From contig CAZTOW010000071.1 in assembly GCA_964615375.1 (NCBI GenBank), forward strand, positions 1 to 39,575: a stretch of 39,575 nt of DNA, in the 5' to 3' direction. The notes beneath the pieces were generated by a model. It saw only the letters and a program-made list of their open reading frames with translations. It had not been told where the DNA came from and ran no database searches. This DNA comes from CAZKWG01 sp964615375. Its GTDB lineage: Bacteria; Myxococcota_A; UBA796; CAZKWG01. A program made the position numbers and the translations under genes. This document shows positions 33,110 through 39,575 of the stretch, piece after piece; positions within the stretch are counted from its first letter, which is position 1, and every line of letters begins with the position of its first letter.

Positions 33110-34269
33110 GCGCTCAGAGGCGCCTCGCGCCCGGCGATCCCGTCCCCTGGTTCCACTGCCTGGGGGAGGGGGGCACGTTGCAGATCAGCAACTTCGCCGG
33201 GCGCTGGGTGGTGCTGACCTTCCTGGGGTCCGCCGGGCACCCGGCCACGCGCGCCGTGTACGCGAACGCGCGAGCGCGCAAGCACCTCTTCGACGGGTCC
33301 CGGGTCGTCCACATCACGGTCAGCAACGACCCGCGGGATCGCAAGGAGCACCGGCTGGTGGACGCGCCGCCGGGCTACCTGCTGCTCTGGGACCTGGACC
33401 AGAAGGTGGCCCGCGAGCTGGGCGCCATCGCGCCGGCGGTGGAGGGCGGCCGCCCGACGCTGACGACGATGTCCTACATCATCGACCCGAGTCTGCACGT
33501 CGCCGCGACGCTGCCGATCACCGACCCGGCGCAGCACCTGGACGAGATCGCGCGCTTCCTCGAGGGCGCGCTGGCGCACCCGACCCCCGTGCCCGCGCCG
33601 GGTGAGCCCATCCGCGGCGGCGTGGCCCCCATCCTGCTCATCCCGGGCGTGTTGGAGCCCGAGCTCTGCCGCGAGCTGATGGACACCTTCGAGCGCGGCC
33701 ATCCCCAGGAGAGCGGGCTCATGAAGAGCGCGCCCGGTGAGGACGCGCTGGTCGTGGACTACGCCCGCAAGCGCCGCCGCGACCTGCAGATCGAGGACCC
33801 CCGGCTCTTGGAGGCGGTCCACTCCCGCATGGAGCGCCGCGTCGTCCCGGAGATCCGCGCCGCCTTCCAGTTCGAGGTCGCCTACATCGAGCGCTACGTG
33901 ATCGGCTGTTACGACGCCGAGACGGGCGGTCACTTCTCGGCCCACCGAGACAACACGGGCCCCGCCACGGCCCACCGCAAGTTCGCCTGCACCATCAACC
34001 TGAATTCGGATGACTACGAGGGCGGCGATCTGTCCTTCCCCGAGTTCGGCCCGCAACGCTACCGCGCCCCCGTAGGCGGGGCCGTCGTCTTCTCCTGCAC
34101 CTTGCTGCACGAGGCGCACACGGTCACCCGTGGGCACCGATACGCCGTCATCCCCTTCCTGTACGACGAGTCGGGCCAGCGCCTCCGCCAGGAGTTCCTC
34201 AGCTCCGACCTCGACCCGGCGCTTCGCCGCGCTTTCGGATCTGTTCGCAATCACCCTGTTCGAACCTGA
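33106..34269 (+). CDS. Peroxiredoxin-like / 2OG-Fe(II) oxygenase fusion
   Basis: 387 residues. Residues 1-160 follow an AhpC/TSA thioredoxin fold (LAPGDPVPWFHCLGE, WVVLTFLGSAG, LLLWDLDQKVARELGA), but the peroxidatic Cys position is lost (GSAGHPATR), so no peroxidase activity is expected. Residues about 180-375 form a prolyl-4-hydroxylase-type dioxygenase: GGHFSAHRDN with iron ligands His280 and Asp282, distal His335 in CTLLHEAHTV, and the 2-oxoglutarate Arg in GHRYAV. This fusion is known in bacteria; the substrate is unknown. Its GC-rich codon use matches the host rather than the PIN module, although it overlaps the PIN stop by four bases, so read-through coupling may be accidental. Confidence 0.88.
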   Translation: MSAQRRLAPGDPVPWFHCLGEGGTLQISNFAGRWVVLTFLGSAGHPATRAVYANARARKHLFDGSRVVHITVSNDPRDRKEHRLVDAPPGYLLLWDLDQKVARELGAIAPAVEGGRPTLTTMSYIIDPSLHVAATLPITDPAQHLDEIARFLEGALAHPTPVPAPGEPIRGGVAPILLIPGVLEPELCRELMDTFERGHPQESGLMKSAPGEDALVVDYARKRRRDLQIEDPRLLEAVHSRMERRVVPEIRAAFQFEVAYIERYVIGCYDAETGGHFSAHRDNTGPATAHRKFACTINLNSDDYEGGDLSFPEFGPQRYRAPVGGAVVFSCTLLHEAHTVTRGHRYAVIPFLYDESGQRLRQEFLSSDLDPALRRAFGSVRNHPVRT

Positions 34270-34283
34270 ACCGAGGCGTGTAC

Positions 34284-35678
34284 ATGACACGGATCCACTC
34301 CTGCTTGCTGGCGCTCTGCCTCGCGGCCTGCTCTCACGACGAGGACGGCCCGGTGGCGACCGTGAGTGAACAGATCCCCACCGTCGTCACGCTCTCCTGG
34401 ACCAGCGCCCAGGAGGGGCTGGGGCGCGTGGACTACGGGCTGGACGGCGATCTCACGCTCAGCACCCCCGACGAGAGGGAGGCGACCCGCGAGCACCGGA
34501 TCACGGTCTATGGCCTGAAGGCCGGTCACACCTACACCTTCCGCGGCGTCAGCACGCCGGAGGGCGGCGAGGCGGAGCGCAGCGAGACCGTGGAGGTGGA
34601 GCTGGACCCGCCGCCGCGCGCGCTCCCCACCCTCACCGTCTCCGAGGAGGACTCGGGCGCCATGAGCCCCGGCGGCTACGTCCTGGTCGCGATGGTCGAG
34701 GCTGGCGGGGCCTGGATGGTGATCCTCGACCGCGACGGGGACTACGTCTGGACCCGGCAGGTCGAGGACGGGCTGGTCACGCCCGGCGGGCACTTCGACC
34801 CCAACACGAACAGCATCACCTACCTGCCCGCGGACAACTCCGGCGGGACGGATCTGGCCTACGTGCAGCGCGTCAGCCTGGACGGCGAGGAGCAGAGCAC
34901 CACCCGGGCCTACCTCGGGCACCACGAGGGCCTGCGCCACGAGGACGGGACGCTGGCCTGGCTGGCCTTCGACCTCACCGAGGCGGAGGTGGACGGGGCG
35001 GAGGAGGAGATCCTCAGCGACATGATCCTGGAGGGGCCGGAGGGGGCGAGCGAGGACGCCATGCCGGACATCCGCTTCGTGCTGCTGGACCACATCGAGC
35101 CTTTCGTACCCTGCGAGCACTACTATGACGAGCTCGTCGGGACGGAGGCCAGGGACTTCAGCCACGCCAACTCGCTGCTCTACGACGAGGACCGGGACGA
35201 GTATTGGATGCTCTCGCGCAACCTGGACGAGATCCTGATCACCGAGCGCGCCACCGGGCAGCTCGTGGCCCGGATTGGGGGAAAGGACCCGGAGATCGCG
35301 ACGGAGAACCCGGACGACATGTGGTCGCACGGCCACATGTCGCATCGCTGGGACGGCGGCTTCATGATGTTCGACAACGGCTTCCACCACGATGACCAGC
35401 GGTCGCGCATCGTCGAGTACGCCTTCGATCGCGAGGCCGGCACGCTGGAGAAGGTCTGGGAGTGGTCGGACCCGAGCGGGCTGTTCAATCAGGTCTTTGG
35501 CGACGCGCAGAAGCTCCCCGACACCTGGCTCAGCACCTGGTCGGCCTATGGTCGCATCGAGGAGGTCTCCGCTGACGGGAAGATCGTCTGGATGGCGGAG
35601 TCGGAGATCGGCTGGGCCTTCGGGCGCGCGGTCTGGGTGGAGGATCTCTACGATCTGTCCACGGTCTACACCTTCTGA
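34284..35678 (+). CDS. Arylsulfotransferase (ASST)-like lipoprotein
   Basis: 464 residues. ATG 34284 was chosen because GAGG lies seven bases upstream and the next residues give a lipoprotein signal (ALCLAACSHDEDG, Cys16); a GTG two codons earlier is in frame. Residues about 20-120 resemble a fibronectin-III-like domain (VYGLKAGHTYTFRGVS). The rest is a beta-propeller like the ASST family: FSHANSLLYDEDRDEYWMLS, RNLDEILITERATGQLVARIGG, SHGHMSHRWDGGFMMFDNG, with several His that may be catalytic. Family enzymes move sulfate between phenols in the periplasm; many lipoprotein members are uncharacterised. The 3' end overlaps the convergent gene by 13 bases. Confidence 0.85.
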   Translation: MTRIHSCLLALCLAACSHDEDGPVATVSEQIPTVVTLSWTSAQEGLGRVDYGLDGDLTLSTPDEREATREHRITVYGLKAGHTYTFRGVSTPEGGEAERSETVEVELDPPPRALPTLTVSEEDSGAMSPGGYVLVAMVEAGGAWMVILDRDGDYVWTRQVEDGLVTPGGHFDPNTNSITYLPADNSGGTDLAYVQRVSLDGEEQSTTRAYLGHHEGLRHEDGTLAWLAFDLTEAEVDGAEEEILSDMILEGPEGASEDAMPDIRFVLLDHIEPFVPCEHYYDELVGTEARDFSHANSLLYDEDRDEYWMLSRNLDEILITERATGQLVARIGGKDPEIATENPDDMWSHGHMSHRWDGGFMMFDNGFHHDDQRSRIVEYAFDREAGTLEKVWEWSDPSGLFNQVFGDAQKLPDTWLSTWSAYGRIEEVSADGKIVWMAESEIGWAFGRAVWVEDLYDLSTVYTF

Positions 35679-36880
35679 GCGGTGCGGAAGGGCACCGCCA
35701 CGCCGCCGCGGACCACGCACATCTGGTCGGGCGGGGCGTCCCCCCAGCGCTTCAGGAGCTGGTCGTGCTCGCCCATCAGGAGGGCGTCGTTGGGCACGCT
35801 CACGCCCGCGTTGATCACCGCCCCGTAGGCCAGGCGCGCGCGGTGCCCCAGGCAGACGCCCAGGAAGTGCTGGCCGGAGTCCACCCAGGCTCCGTCGCGC
35901 TCCACCTTCACCGGCTTGCCGAAGCTGAGGTCCAGCGCCGTCACGCCCCAGCCCACGAAGGTGTCCTGGCCGAACACGCAGGCCTGGTGCCCGTTGCCGT
36001 GGCTCACGCTGGCGCCCGGGTAGAGCACGCTCAGGTTCAGCATCCCGAAGCGGCTCAGCTTGCTGCCGGCGCCCATCACCGAGAGGTTCACCGCGGCGTG
36101 CTCCTCCACCTTGGCCCCGACGCCCAGGTGGCTCGCCCGCACCACCGCGCCCGGCCCCACCTCCACCCCGTCCTCCAGCACGCTGAACTCCACCGTGGCT
36201 GTGGGGTGGATGGAGACCTTCTTCCCCAGCATGCACAGTCCGCGCGCCACGTCCCAGCGGCTGGTCGGGCGGTTGCGGAGCAGGAAGACCAGGACCTCCA
36301 AGGCCCGGCGCCAGATCGGCGCGCGGTCGAAGTCCAGCTTCGCTTGTAGCCCGCGCGCCGCCATCGCCAGCAGGTTCACGCGCAGGACGTGGGCCCAGTG
36401 GTCGATCTGGTGCACCAGGGCCGCGCTCACGGGGAAGGGGCGCGCGGCGAAGCGCAGGGCCGGGTGCACCCCCTCCATCTGCTCGCTCTTCAGCCCGAGA
36501 TCGACGGTCCGCGGCTCGAGCTCGGGGAAGCGCTCGGGCAGGGCGCCCTGGCTGGCCGGGTGCAGCCCGAGCTCGTAGAGGCCGGGGGCGTCCAGCTCCT
36601 GCAGCGCCTCATACGCGGGGCCGTAGTCCGGGTGCTCCACCCGCAGGCGACCGGGGCCGGCCGAGACCAGGAGGCGGACCAGCTCGGGCGTGAACCAGGT
36701 CCGCGCGCTGAAGACCAGCCAGGGCTCTCCTACGGGGGGCCGCTCCACCAGCTCCACCCCCGCCGCCCGCAGCGCGGCCTCCTGGGCCTCGCGCAGCGGG
36801 CGATCGAGCACGCGGACCTCGGAGACCGGGTCACCGAAGGGGGCGATCAGGCGAGGGGAGGGGAGGCGGACGGCCTTCAT
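35666..36880 (-). CDS. GlmU-like protein: sugar nucleotidyltransferase-like N-terminus with left-handed beta-helix
   Basis: 404 residues. The C-terminal half (about 225-395) shows hexapeptide repeats of a left-handed parallel beta-helix (VSIHPTATVEFSVLEDGVEVGPGAVVRASHLGVGAKVEEHAAVN), as in GlmU-type acyltransferases. The N-terminal part (1-110) has no clear nucleotide-binding loop, so transferase activity there is doubtful; the middle (120-220) is helical. Such proteins handle nucleotide sugars for envelope polymers; the reaction is not predictable. The gene follows glutathione peroxidase after nine bases on the same strand and overlaps the ASST-like gene tail-to-tail by 13 bases. No strong ribosome-binding site; the start is set by the first ATG after the upstream stop. 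Confidence 0.75.
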   Translation of the reverse strand: MKAVRLPSPRLIAPFGDPVSEVRVLDRPLREAQEAALRAAGVELVERPPVGEPWLVFSARTWFTPELVRLLVSAGPGRLRVEHPDYGPAYEALQELDAPGLYELGLHPASQGALPERFPELEPRTVDLGLKSEQMEGVHPALRFAARPFPVSAALVHQIDHWAHVLRVNLLAMAARGLQAKLDFDRAPIWRRALEVLVFLLRNRPTSRWDVARGLCMLGKKVSIHPTATVEFSVLEDGVEVGPGAVVRASHLGVGAKVEEHAAVNLSVMGAGSKLSRFGMLNLSVLYPGASVSHGNGHQACVFGQDTFVGWGVTALDLSFGKPVKVERDGAWVDSGQHFLGVCLGHRARLAYGAVINAGVSVPNDALLMGEHDQLLKRWGDAPPDQMCVVRGGVAVPFRTAQKV

Positions 36881-36889
36881 CGGGAGCGC

Positions 36890-37435
36890 TTAACGCGCCG
36901 ACAGCGCGCCCTCGATCGCCGCGATCAGCTTCGGGTCCTCGGGCGCGACCGCGCTCGGGAAGCGCGCCAGCACCGCCCCGTCCTTGCCCACCAGGAACTT
37001 CTCGAAGTTCCACTTGATGTCCTGGCCGCCGCCCACCGGGCTGGACACCAGGCTCTGGTAGAGCGGGCTGCGGCCGGCGCCGTTGACCTCCTGCTTCTCC
37101 AGCAGCGGGAAGCTGACGCCGTAGTTCAGCTTGCAGAAGCTCTGGATCTCCTCGGCGGTGCCCGGCTCCTGCCCGCCGAACTGGTTGCAGGGCACGCCCA
37201 CGATGACCAGGCCCTTGTCCTTCCAGTCCTGGTAGAGCTTCTCCAGGCCGGCGTACTGCTTCGTGTATCCGCAGCGGCTGGCGACGTTCACGAAGAGCAC
37301 GGCTTTGCCGTCCAGGCTGGCGCGATCGAGGGGCTTTCCGTCGAGCTGGACCATGGGCGAGTCCTTGGGGCCGGCGCCGGCGAGGGCGATCCCGCCGAGG
37401 CAGAGCGCGAGGAGGAGGGTGTGGAAGAGGCGCAT
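36890..37435 (-). CDS. Exported glutathione peroxidase-family thiol peroxidase
   Basis: 181 residues with a signal peptide (MRLFHTLLLALCLGGIALAG), so periplasmic. The family signature is clear: NVASRCGYTKQYAGLEKLY with peroxidatic Cys55 (Cys, not Sec), VGVPCNQFGGQEPG with the catalytic Gln and a likely resolving Cys, and IKWNFEKFLV with the catalytic Trp and Asn. Bacterial members reduce lipid or hydrogen peroxides, usually with thioredoxin-like donors rather than glutathione. Start ATG 37435 is preferred over an upstream alternative at 37504 because AGGGAG lies six bases before it and the signal peptide begins there. It is probably co-transcribed with the downstream beta-helix gene. Confidence 0.93.
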   Translation of the reverse strand: MRLFHTLLLALCLGGIALAGAGPKDSPMVQLDGKPLDRASLDGKAVLFVNVASRCGYTKQYAGLEKLYQDWKDKGLVIVGVPCNQFGGQEPGTAEEIQSFCKLNYGVSFPLLEKQEVNGAGRSPLYQSLVSSPVGGGQDIKWNFEKFLVGKDGAVLARFPSAVAPEDPKLIAAIEGALSAR

Positions 37436-37488
37436 GGGAGGCTCCCTGTTCTCCCGGGGATAGCCTCCTGGGCGCGCCGCGCAAGGGC

Positions 37489-38181
37489 TCACCTCCGGGC
37501 CCACTCCACCATGCCCTTGATGTTCGAGCGGAAGATCTTGCCGGCCAGCACGTCCACGCCGGTCGTCATCGCGATCCAGCTCCCCGTCCCCAGCTCATCC
37601 TTCACCGGCAGGTTGGAGAGGCCGTAGCCGACGGCGTTGGCGCTCACCAGCCAGAAGCCCACGCTGTATACGCTGCGCGCGCCGTCCTTGATGTCCAGCT
37701 GGCTGGCCTCGGGCTGAAGGTCGTACCAGAAGATGACGCGGTACCCGTCCCGGATGCCCCCGTCGTTCAGCACGAGCTCGTGCTGCATGCGATCGACCCC
37801 GGGCAGCTTCACCTCCTGGTGGTAACGCATCGCGTAGGGCAGGTTGAAGCGTGGGTCTGGCGTGGCGAAAGCCTTCTCTACATAGTCAATGTTCCCAACA
37901 TAATGGTCCACGTCCAGGATTCGAGCGATGACCTTGTCAGGATCGATGGGCTCCTCCAGCGGCATCAGGCCGACCCCCTCGGGGGTCTCCTGGCCCGGCA
38001 CGTCCCAGCTCTTGAAGTAGTAGCTGGAGGGCAGCGTCTTCGGGAGGTTCGCGAAGGCGCGGGCCAGGAAGCCGCCGACCCGCTCGGGGCTGCTGGGCTC
38101 CGCCGCGTAAGCGAGCTGCCGACCCACCAGGAGCACGCACAAAGCCAGGATCCACCACACTACCGATCGACGTCCGTTCAT
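37489..38181 (-). CDS. Exported protein, possibly SRPBCC/START-like, copy 1
   Basis: 230 residues. Signal peptide (VVWWILALCVLLVGRQLAYA, cleavage likely after AYA). The mature protein has features compatible with a START/SRPBCC-type ligand-binding fold: an early DKVIARILDVDHYVGNIDYVEKA helix segment, a beta-rich middle (MRYHQEVKLPG, QHELVLNDGG, YRVIFWYDLQPE), SVGFWLVS, and a final helix KIFRSNIKGMVEWARR. Family assignment is inference from layout. A gene 10 bases upstream encodes a clear paralog. GGAGGGG precedes the ATG closely. A lipid-carrying or lipid-sensing periplasmic role is possible. Confidence 0.8.
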   Translation of the reverse strand: MNGRRSVVWWILALCVLLVGRQLAYAAEPSSPERVGGFLARAFANLPKTLPSSYYFKSWDVPGQETPEGVGLMPLEEPIDPDKVIARILDVDHYVGNIDYVEKAFATPDPRFNLPYAMRYHQEVKLPGVDRMQHELVLNDGGIRDGYRVIFWYDLQPEASQLDIKDGARSVYSVGFWLVSANAVGYGLSNLPVKDELGTGSWIAMTTGVDVLAGKIFRSNIKGMVEWARR

Positions 38182-38191
38182 GTCCCCTCCA

Positions 38192-38893
38192 TCAACGCCT
38201 GGACCAGGCGACCATCTTCTCAATGTTCGTCTTCACCACCATCTTCGCCGATGCGTCCGCGCCGGTCGTGAGCAGAGCCCACTTCGCCGAGCTCACGTCC
38301 TCGCGCACGGGCGCGTTGGAGACCGCGTAGCCCACGTAGTCCTTGGACACCAGCCAGGCGCCCACGCTGTAGGCGCTGCGCGCGGCCTGGCTCGGGTCGA
38401 GGTTCGTCGTCTCCGGCTGCAGGTCGTACCAGAAGGCCACCCGGTAGCCCTCGCGCGTGCCGCCGTCGAGAAGCGCGAGCTCGTGCTGCACGTATCCGAA
38501 GGGCTCCAGGTCCACGCGCATGTAGAAGCGCACGGAGCCCGGGGCCTTGAAGCGCGGGTCGGGGATGGAGCGGCAGTCCTGAAGCCGGGCCAGATTCGCC
38601 TTGTACTGGTCCACCGCCATGATCCGGGCGATAACCGCCTCCGGGTCCACGCCCGGCTCCACCCGCAGCAGCCCGAAGCCCTCCTTGGTCGGGTTCCCCG
38701 CCACCTCCCAGGGCTGGAAGGTGTACTCCTCCGTGGGCGCCTTCGGCAGGTGCGCGAACACCCGCTGGAGGAAGGCCGAGGCCCGGAGCGGCCCGTCGCT
38801 GGCGCCCGCGGTCGCGGGGCGCACCTGGAGGGCGAGGGCGAGGGCGCTGAGCAGGAGGGCGGTGAGGGCGCCGAGGCGGGGGAGGGGACGCAT
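38192..38893 (-). CDS. Exported protein, possibly SRPBCC/START-like, copy 2
   Basis: 233 residues, paralog of the downstream gene. Shared elements are PEAVIARIMAVDQY, RFYMRVDLEP, QHELALLDGGTREGYRVAFWYDLQPE, SAYSVGAWLVSKDYVGYAVSN, and a last helix VKTNIEKMVAWSRR. The signal peptide runs about residues 1-29 (ALTALLLSALALALQVRPATAG). It precedes copy 1 by 10 bases, a tandem duplication likely transcribed together. The region upstream (38894-39100) is full of hairpins, no obvious promoter is seen. Confidence 0.8.
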   Translation of the reverse strand: MRPLPRLGALTALLLSALALALQVRPATAGASDGPLRASAFLQRVFAHLPKAPTEEYTFQPWEVAGNPTKEGFGLLRVEPGVDPEAVIARIMAVDQYKANLARLQDCRSIPDPRFKAPGSVRFYMRVDLEPFGYVQHELALLDGGTREGYRVAFWYDLQPETTNLDPSQAARSAYSVGAWLVSKDYVGYAVSNAPVREDVSSAKWALLTTGADASAKMVVKTNIEKMVAWSRR

Positions 38894-38955
38894 CGGAGGC
38901 TCCAGAAAGGGGGCAGGTACAGCCTATCATGCGCGGGGCGGGGTGCAAAAGCCGA

Positions 38956-39004
38956 GATCTGGCGACCCAGATCGTCGGCCGCGCCCGGCGCGCCCGACGA
39001 TCTG
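38956..39004. repeat. Overlapping alternative hairpins
   Basis: GATCTGG (38956-38962) pairs with CCAGATC (38967-38973), while CAGATCGTCGG (38968-38978) pairs perfectly with CCGACGATCTG (38994-39004). Both use the same bases 38968-38973, so the two stems exclude each other. Bases 38894-39350 hold no convincing gene; these and the next hairpins are the only structure seen there. Confidence 0.6.
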
Positions 39005-39015
39005 CTCCCTCTCCA

Positions 39016-39047
39016 GGGGGTGAACCCTCCTGCGAGGGTTCACCCCC
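39016..39047. repeat. Perfect 14-bp hairpin
   Basis: GGGGGTGAACCCTC (39016-39029) is exactly complementary to 39034-39047 around the loop ctgc. There is no T-run on the plus strand; on the minus strand it lies in the region upstream of the exported paralog pair. Confidence 0.8.
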
Positions 39048-39050
39048 TTC

Positions 39051-39081
39051 GGCCGGCCGCTCTTCGCGAGAGCGCCCGGCC
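39051..39081. repeat. Two-part GC-rich hairpin
   Basis: GGCCGG (39051-39056) pairs with CCGGCC (39076-39081), and inside it GCTCT (39059-39063) pairs with AGAGC (39069-39073), with a 2x2 internal loop and loop tcgcg. It follows the previous hairpin directly. Confidence 0.7.
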
Positions 39082-39350
39082 TGCCCCCTCTCCCGCCAGG
39101 GGGCGGGCAGTGACCCGACGATTTGGATGGCGACGCTGTCGCGGAATTTCGCGAACTTCGGCAACGGCGGTGCTGAACCTGAGAAGCGCAATGATCATCG
39201 CCGATTTCGGACGATGTTCTCGACCTCACCCCCTCGTCGGCCTGCACGGGGTACGCGACGAGGGTACCGAAGATGACCAGCGTCCTGGTCTCGCGCGAGC
39301 CGAGCGCGTGCTCTCAGAATTCGTGGTATAAAGATAGTGGAGTAGATGAC

Positions 39351-39575
39351 ATGAGCACCACACCGCACCGCACCGCACCGCACCGCACCGCACCGCACCG
39401 CACTTCTCCTTGTCCTGTGCGTGATCCTCGGGTTGTTCTCGCGTGAGGTTCGGGCGACAGGTTGCTCGGCCTGGGACGCGAACCTGACAGCGGTGGCCGA
39501 TGACGATCATGGCTCGGAAGCCATGCATGATCAGTTAGACCCTCCGACATCGACGGTGACGGGCTTCTCGACGGC
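39351..39575 (+). CDS. Candidate phase-variable exported protein, out of frame, 3' end beyond window
   Basis: ATG 39351 (GGAG at 39339-39342, TATAAA at 39327-39332) runs into a CACCG repeat tract. In its own frame it stops at 39444-39446 after 31 codons. In the +1 frame, however, bases 39355-39575 are open to the window edge and encode a signal-peptide-like stretch right after the tract: LLLVLCVILGLFSREVRA followed by TGCSAWDANLTAVADDD. One more repeat unit, or two fewer, would join the ATG to this frame; the tract would then encode a basic His-Arg-Thr-Ala-Pro n-region. Without that, translation could only begin at GTG 39421 or TTG 39433, cutting the hydrophobic core. A sequencing error in the tract is the main alternative. 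Confidence 0.4.
39361..39403 (+). repeat. Pentanucleotide tandem repeat (CACCG, 8.6 units)
   Basis: Eight perfect CACCG units (39361-39400) plus CAC, preceded by one variant unit CACCA (39356-39360). A unit length that is not a multiple of three, placed just after a start codon, is the classic arrangement of a slipped-strand phase-variation tract. Confidence 0.95.

Noticed and set aside
38927..39276. Overlapping open frames in the 38.9-39.3 kb spacer, including a 49-codon ORF at 39128-39276
   Set aside because: They run through perfect hairpins, have no ribosome-binding site and no recognisable sequence; judged non-coding.
39314..39550. Minus-strand frame across the CACCG tract (Arg-Cys-Gly-Ala-Val repeats)
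   Set aside because: No ribosome-binding site and a low-complexity Cys-rich product; the plus-strand frame has a signal-like segment and is preferred.

Overview
The window is very GC-rich (roughly 70% or more by eye) and gene-dense, with a Gram-negative cell-envelope repertoire: many lipoproteins with a lipobox followed by an acidic or Pro-rich linker, an OmpA-family protein, a predicted outer-membrane barrel, an ASST-like lipoprotein and an LpxH-like phosphoesterase. The abundance of lipoproteins, DUF507, a Ser/Thr (pseudo)kinase with a Pro-rich linker and Asp-rich repeat lipoproteins suggest a myxobacterium-like organism (Myxococcota, formerly deltaproteobacteria). This is inference from gene content; no rRNA or tRNA is present.

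Layout. 0.1-0.7 kb: a MobA-like nucleotidyltransferase on the minus strand. 0.9-6.5 kb: a four-gene plus-strand operon (a 1268-residue protein with a degenerate nucleotide-cyclase-like domain and a long disordered region, a lipoprotein, a predicted barrel, DUF507), closed by a strong hairpin terminator. 6.5-9.3 kb: a lipoprotein behind a block of inverted repeats, a small protein with a His-Asp tail, a gene that seems to start with CTG, and an OmpA-like lipoprotein. 9.3-14.2 kb: a translationally coupled minus-strand operon (GH3-type adenylating enzyme, family 2 glycosyltransferase, YyaL/DUF255 thioredoxin-fold protein). 14.4-18.5 kb: a membrane-anchored pseudokinase, pepA, and convergent rlmE.

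18.6-28.3 kb is the most remarkable part: five tandem paralogous lipoproteins, each with an Asp-rich calcium-binding repeat domain (thrombospondin type 3-like), a von Willebrand A domain and a C-terminal beta domain. The A domain carries motifs resembling the I-like domain of animal integrin beta subunits (Asp-x-Thr/Ser-x-Ser, Asp-Gly-Pro-Glu, Ala-Thr-Asp). Copies 1 and 2 share an exact 262-base block, which suggests recent gene conversion. Copy 5 has lost most Asp repeats, gained a Gly-Glu tract and changed its metal-site residues.

28.3-31.2 kb carries engB, an LpxH-like phosphoesterase and mtnA. 31.2-33.1 kb is visibly less GC-rich and encodes an HTH-ImmA/IrrE metallopeptidase coupled to a PIN-domain protein, a candidate acquired toxin-antitoxin-like module. 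It is followed by a peroxiredoxin-like/2OG-oxygenase fusion, the ASST-like lipoprotein, a left-handed beta-helix acyltransferase, a periplasmic glutathione peroxidase and two tandem exported paralogs that may have an SRPBCC-like fold. The right end holds a cluster of hairpins and then a pentanucleotide tract directly after an ATG. An open signal-peptide-like frame lies beyond the tract, out of frame with that ATG, so this may be a phase-variable exported gene caught in the OFF state.
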